From Bradyrhizobium diazoefficiens (GTDB taxonomy: Bacteria; Pseudomonadota; Alphaproteobacteria; Rhizobiales; Xanthobacteraceae), in assembly GCF_016616235.1 (NCBI RefSeq), contig NZ_CP067100.1:4771001-4835000 (forward strand): a stretch of 64,000 bases of DNA, given 5' to 3'. Shown piece by piece: positions 61,708-64,000 of this stretch. How positions within the stretch are numbered: position 1 is the stretch's first letter; each line of letters starts with the position of its first letter. The position numbers and the translations under genes were made by a program. Below the pieces are notes generated by a model. The model was not told where the DNA came from, did not search any database, and worked only from the letters and a program-made list of their open reading frames with translations.

Positions 61708-61821
61708 TCACCACATCCCATAGAGTTTCAGCGCGATCGCCACGGCAGCGGCAAGCAGCAGGATTTTCAGCATGATGTAATAGAGCCAGTGCCGCGGGAA
61801 AGGCGTATCGGGCCGCTTCAT
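61708..61821 (-). CDS. 37-residue membrane protein coupled to cysS
   Basis: A tiny gene whose ATG (61821) overlaps the cysS stop as ATGA and whose stop lies five bases before the GNAT start. The peptide starts [17 protein letters not shown] and continues as one transmembrane helix ([20 protein letters not shown]). Position and composition strongly support a real gene. Function unknown. Confidence 0.72.
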   Translation of the reverse strand: MKRPDTPFPRHWLYYIMLKILLLAAAVAIALKLYGMW

Positions 61822-63197
61822 CGCGCGATCTCCCAGGTCGTCCCTTCCTTGGAGTCCTTGATCGCAACGCCCATGGCGGCGAGCAGATCGCGGATGCGGT
61901 CCGATTCCGCAAAATCCTTGCGGCTACGCGCGGCCGTCCGTTCCGCGATCAGGCGCTCGACTTCCGCGGCATCGACGCCGTTCGCCTGCTGCTTGCGGCT
62001 TTCCCACTGCGCGGCGCTCTCGGACAGGAAGCCGAGCAGCCGCAGCGATCCCGACAATGCAGCGGCATCGCCACGCAAGCCGTGCAGCGCCGCGATCGCC
62101 AGCGGCGTGTTGAGATCATCGAGCAGCGGCTCGACCACCGACGCAGCCGGCTTGCCGGGTTCGGCGTCGGCCGCGACACGGTACCAGTCATCGAGCGTCT
62201 TTGCGCTCTCCTCCAGCGATTTCATGGTCCAGTCGATCGGCGAACGGTAATGCGTCTTCAGCATGTTCAGGCGCAGCACCTCACCCGGCCAGTCCTTGAG
62301 CAGCTCGTGGATGGTGATGAAGTTGCCGAGGGACTTCGACATCTTCTCGCTCTCGACCTGCAGGAAGCCGTTGTGCATCCAGTAGTTCGCCATGCGCTCC
62401 CGGTGGAAGGCGCAGCAAGTCTGCGCGACCTCGTTCTCGTGATGCGGGAACACGAGATCGATGCCGCCGCCATGGATGTCGAAGTGCTCGCCGAGATGCT
62501 TCCAGGCCATGGCCGAGCACTCGATGTGCCAGCCGGGACGGCCCTCGGCCCTGATGCCGGCCGGCGACGGCCATGACGGCTCGCCCGGCTTCGACGGCTT
62601 CCACAGCACAAAGTCGGTATTGCCCTTCTTGTAGGGCGCGACATCGACGCGGGCGCCGGCGACCAGCTCGTCCAGCGAGCGGTTGGACAGCGCGCCATAG
62701 CGCGGCAGCGAGGAGTTGGCCGCGTTCATCGCCTGCGGCGAGAACAGCACATGATCCTCGGCGGCATAGGCAAAGCCGCCCGCGATCAGCCGTTCGATGA
62801 TCTCGCGCATCTCGCCGATATGCTCTGTGGCGCGCGGCTCGACGCTCGGCCGCAGTGCGCCGAGCGCATCGACGTCGGCGTGAAACTGTCTGCCGGTCTG
62901 CTCAGTGACTTTCCGGATCGCCTCGTTCAGCGGCAGACCGGGAAAATCGCGCGCGGCGCGGTCGTTGATCTTGTCGTCCACATCGGTGATGTTGCGGACA
63001 TATTTGACATGCGCCTCGCCATAGAGATGGCGCAGCAGCCGAAACAGCACGTCGAACACGATCACCGGCCGCGCGTTGCCGATATGGGCGAAGTCATAGA
63101 CGGTCGGTCCGCAGACATACATGCGGACATTGTTGGGATCGAGCGGTACGAAGGTGCGCTTGTCCCGGCTCAGCGTATCGTAGAGGCGCAATTCCAT
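61818..63197 (-). CDS. cysS: cysteinyl-tRNA synthetase
   Basis: A 459-residue class I synthetase that charges tRNA-Cys. HIGN (residues 38-41) and KMSKS (285-289) are intact; [19 protein letters not shown] and [10 protein letters not shown] hold the zinc and ATP-site residues. First gene of a coupled three-gene operon with a 37-residue membrane protein and a GNAT protein. Confidence 0.95.
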   Translation of the reverse strand: MELRLYDTLSRDKRTFVPLDPNNVRMYVCGPTVYDFAHIGNARPVIVFDVLFRLLRHLYGEAHVKYVRNITDVDDKINDRAARDFPGLPLNEAIRKVTEQTGRQFHADVDALGALRPSVEPRATEHIGEMREIIERLIAGGFAYAAEDHVLFSPQAMNAANSSLPRYGALSNRSLDELVAGARVDVAPYKKGNTDFVLWKPSKPGEPSWPSPAGIRAEGRPGWHIECSAMAWKHLGEHFDIHGGGIDLVFPHHENEVAQTCCAFHRERMANYWMHNGFLQVESEKMSKSLGNFITIHELLKDWPGEVLRLNMLKTHYRSPIDWTMKSLEESAKTLDDWYRVAADAEPGKPAASVVEPLLDDLNTPLAIAALHGLRGDAAALSGSLRLLGFLSESAAQWESRKQQANGVDAAEVERLIAERTAARSRKDFAESDRIRDLLAAMGVAIKDSKEGTTWEIAR

Positions 63198-63485
63198 ATG
63201 GATACCCGTCGGCTGTTGGCCGGGCGTCCAGGGCTCTCAATATTTTTGAGAAAAGACGGCTCCAGCCAGCGAATCGCTAGCTCGTAATCTCGCGGCAAAT
63301 GCCACACTTGGCGAGGAGACCGTTCATGCGGAACATATTGGCTATCAGGCCGCCCCGCGTCAAGAGAGCCGCGAAAGCGCCACTTTATCTCCGCAAAGCG
63401 CGCCCTCCCGCCTTGATGGTTCGTCATCCTTAACCTTTTGAGTTTATTCGGAAGCCGGCGGTTCCCTGAAGCCCCCGGTATTTTC

Positions 63486-63791
63486 ATGCGATCCATACTC
63501 GCACTCGTTGCCTGCGCCTCCATCCTTTCGGCATCCGGCGCTTTCGCCGAGACCCGCGTCTTCATCATCGCCAACCAGGCGGATGGCTACGGCGTCGACC
63601 AGTGCCTCGCCAAGGGCGAGAAATGCGGGGCGCAGGTCGCGCGCACCTATTGCCAGTCACGGGATTTTGCCCAGGCCTCAAGCTATCGCCGGGTCGATCC
63701 CGACGAAATTACCGGCTCTGTCCCCAAAACCGGCGCAAACTGCTCCCATGGCCATTGCGACGAATATGTCGCAATCACCTGCCAGCGCTGA
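63486..63791 (+). CDS. secreted cysteine-rich hypothetical protein
   Basis: A 101-residue protein. Residues 1-21 are a signal peptide (SILALVACASILSASGAFA). The mature part holds six cysteines (DQCLAKGEKCGAQ, TYCQSRDF, NCSHGHCDEY, TCQR), likely three disulfides in the periplasm. Similar small exported proteins are common in Bradyrhizobium, by memory, and unassigned. ATG 63486 is chosen for the signal peptide. Confidence 0.75.
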   Translation: MRSILALVACASILSASGAFAETRVFIIANQADGYGVDQCLAKGEKCGAQVARTYCQSRDFAQASSYRRVDPDEITGSVPKTGANCSHGHCDEYVAITCQR

Positions 63792-63933
63792 ATTCGCTCG
63801 GAACTGGCGTACCTTAGGCCCAATCTTGGCCGGCGAAACGACGTGACGATGCCGCAGGAAGCGGCTATGGGAGGGCGCGCTTCGGCCCACCCAAGTCACT
63901 TGGAACGTCACATTGGGCCGTGACCTCGCTAGA

Positions 63934-64000
63934 ATGGCGGATATGCCTGAATTTCTGTCTCTCTCCCGTGCCCGCCCCCTCCTTGCCTGCACCGTGCTCC
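63934..64000 (+). CDS. start of a gene cut by the window end
   Basis: An open frame from ATG 63934 (or 63943) to the edge, with a basic then hydrophobic N-terminus (SRARPLLACTVL) like a signal peptide or lipoprotein leader. Only 22 codons are visible. Confidence 0.4.
   Translation, partial: MADMPEFLSLSRARPLLACTVL

Overview
The window looks like a GC-rich alphaproteobacterial chromosome segment, most likely Bradyrhizobium or a close relative. The reasons are the acpXL-type very-long-chain fatty acid locus, a periplasmic binding protein of the Bug family standing alone, promoters resembling the EcfG stress sigma factor consensus, a DUF6894 protein, and several families of palindromic intergenic repeats. 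I see no insertion sequence, prophage, CRISPR array, tRNA or rRNA gene. Species assignment is an inference from gene content.

Layout. 155-1906: a cytosine-deaminase-like amidohydrolase and a small hypothetical gene. 1921-8084 (minus): a compact catabolic operon running tetR, 2-pyrone-4,6-dicarboxylate hydrolase (ligI), C4-dicarboxylate carrier (dctA), 4-oxalomesaconate hydratase (galB), CHA aldolase (ligK), a dihydroxyphthalate-decarboxylase-like protein and a DUF1932 dehydrogenase. This is the lower half of the protocatechuate/gallate meta-cleavage route, feeding pyruvate and oxaloacetate to the TCA cycle. A divergent Bug-type binding protein follows. 9274-11798: an MscS channel and a DUF763 protein. 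11859-13979: seven small genes, five of them encoding very hydrophilic, low-complexity proteins, with EcfG-like promoters.

14086-28828: a nicotinate catabolic locus. It holds NicA and NicB (nicotinate to 6-hydroxynicotinate), 6-hydroxynicotinate reductase, enamidase, a ferredoxin-NADP reductase, a MarR regulator, a HAAT-type ABC importer with a fused double permease, and two accessory proteins (DUF1185 and UPF0280/ApbE-like). The genes describe the reductive route known from Eubacterium barkeri and Azorhizobium rather than the oxidative maleamate route. GTATAC-centred palindromes lie in both divergent promoter regions. 28825-29793: an extradiol-dioxygenase-like gene whose promoter-operator is a near copy of the one in front of the tetR-ligI operon 22 kb away.

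30234-39147: a HerA-type ATPase, a CMD/AhpD-like protein, MgtC, a secreted phosphodiesterase, DUF6894, a Crp/Fnr regulator, a ParB-like protein and several small genes, two of them (47 and 51 codons) very short. 39361-43599: acpXL-fabZ-fabF2-fabF1-lpxXL for the very-long-chain acyl group of lipid A; FabF2 has no cysteine at all and the usual adh2 gene is absent. 43707-46338: a PotF-like binding protein, an aminotransferase and a rhodanese. 46634-50604: two kup genes in tandem. 50833-52462: a motA-motB stator pair. 52674-58069: an SDR, an RraA-like protein, pssA, psd and an ATM1-like exporter. 58261-64000: a LOG-type protein, a glyoxalase-fold protein, cimA, a GNAT acetyltransferase, a 37-residue membrane protein coupled to cysS, a cysteine-rich secreted protein and the start of a gene cut by the window edge.
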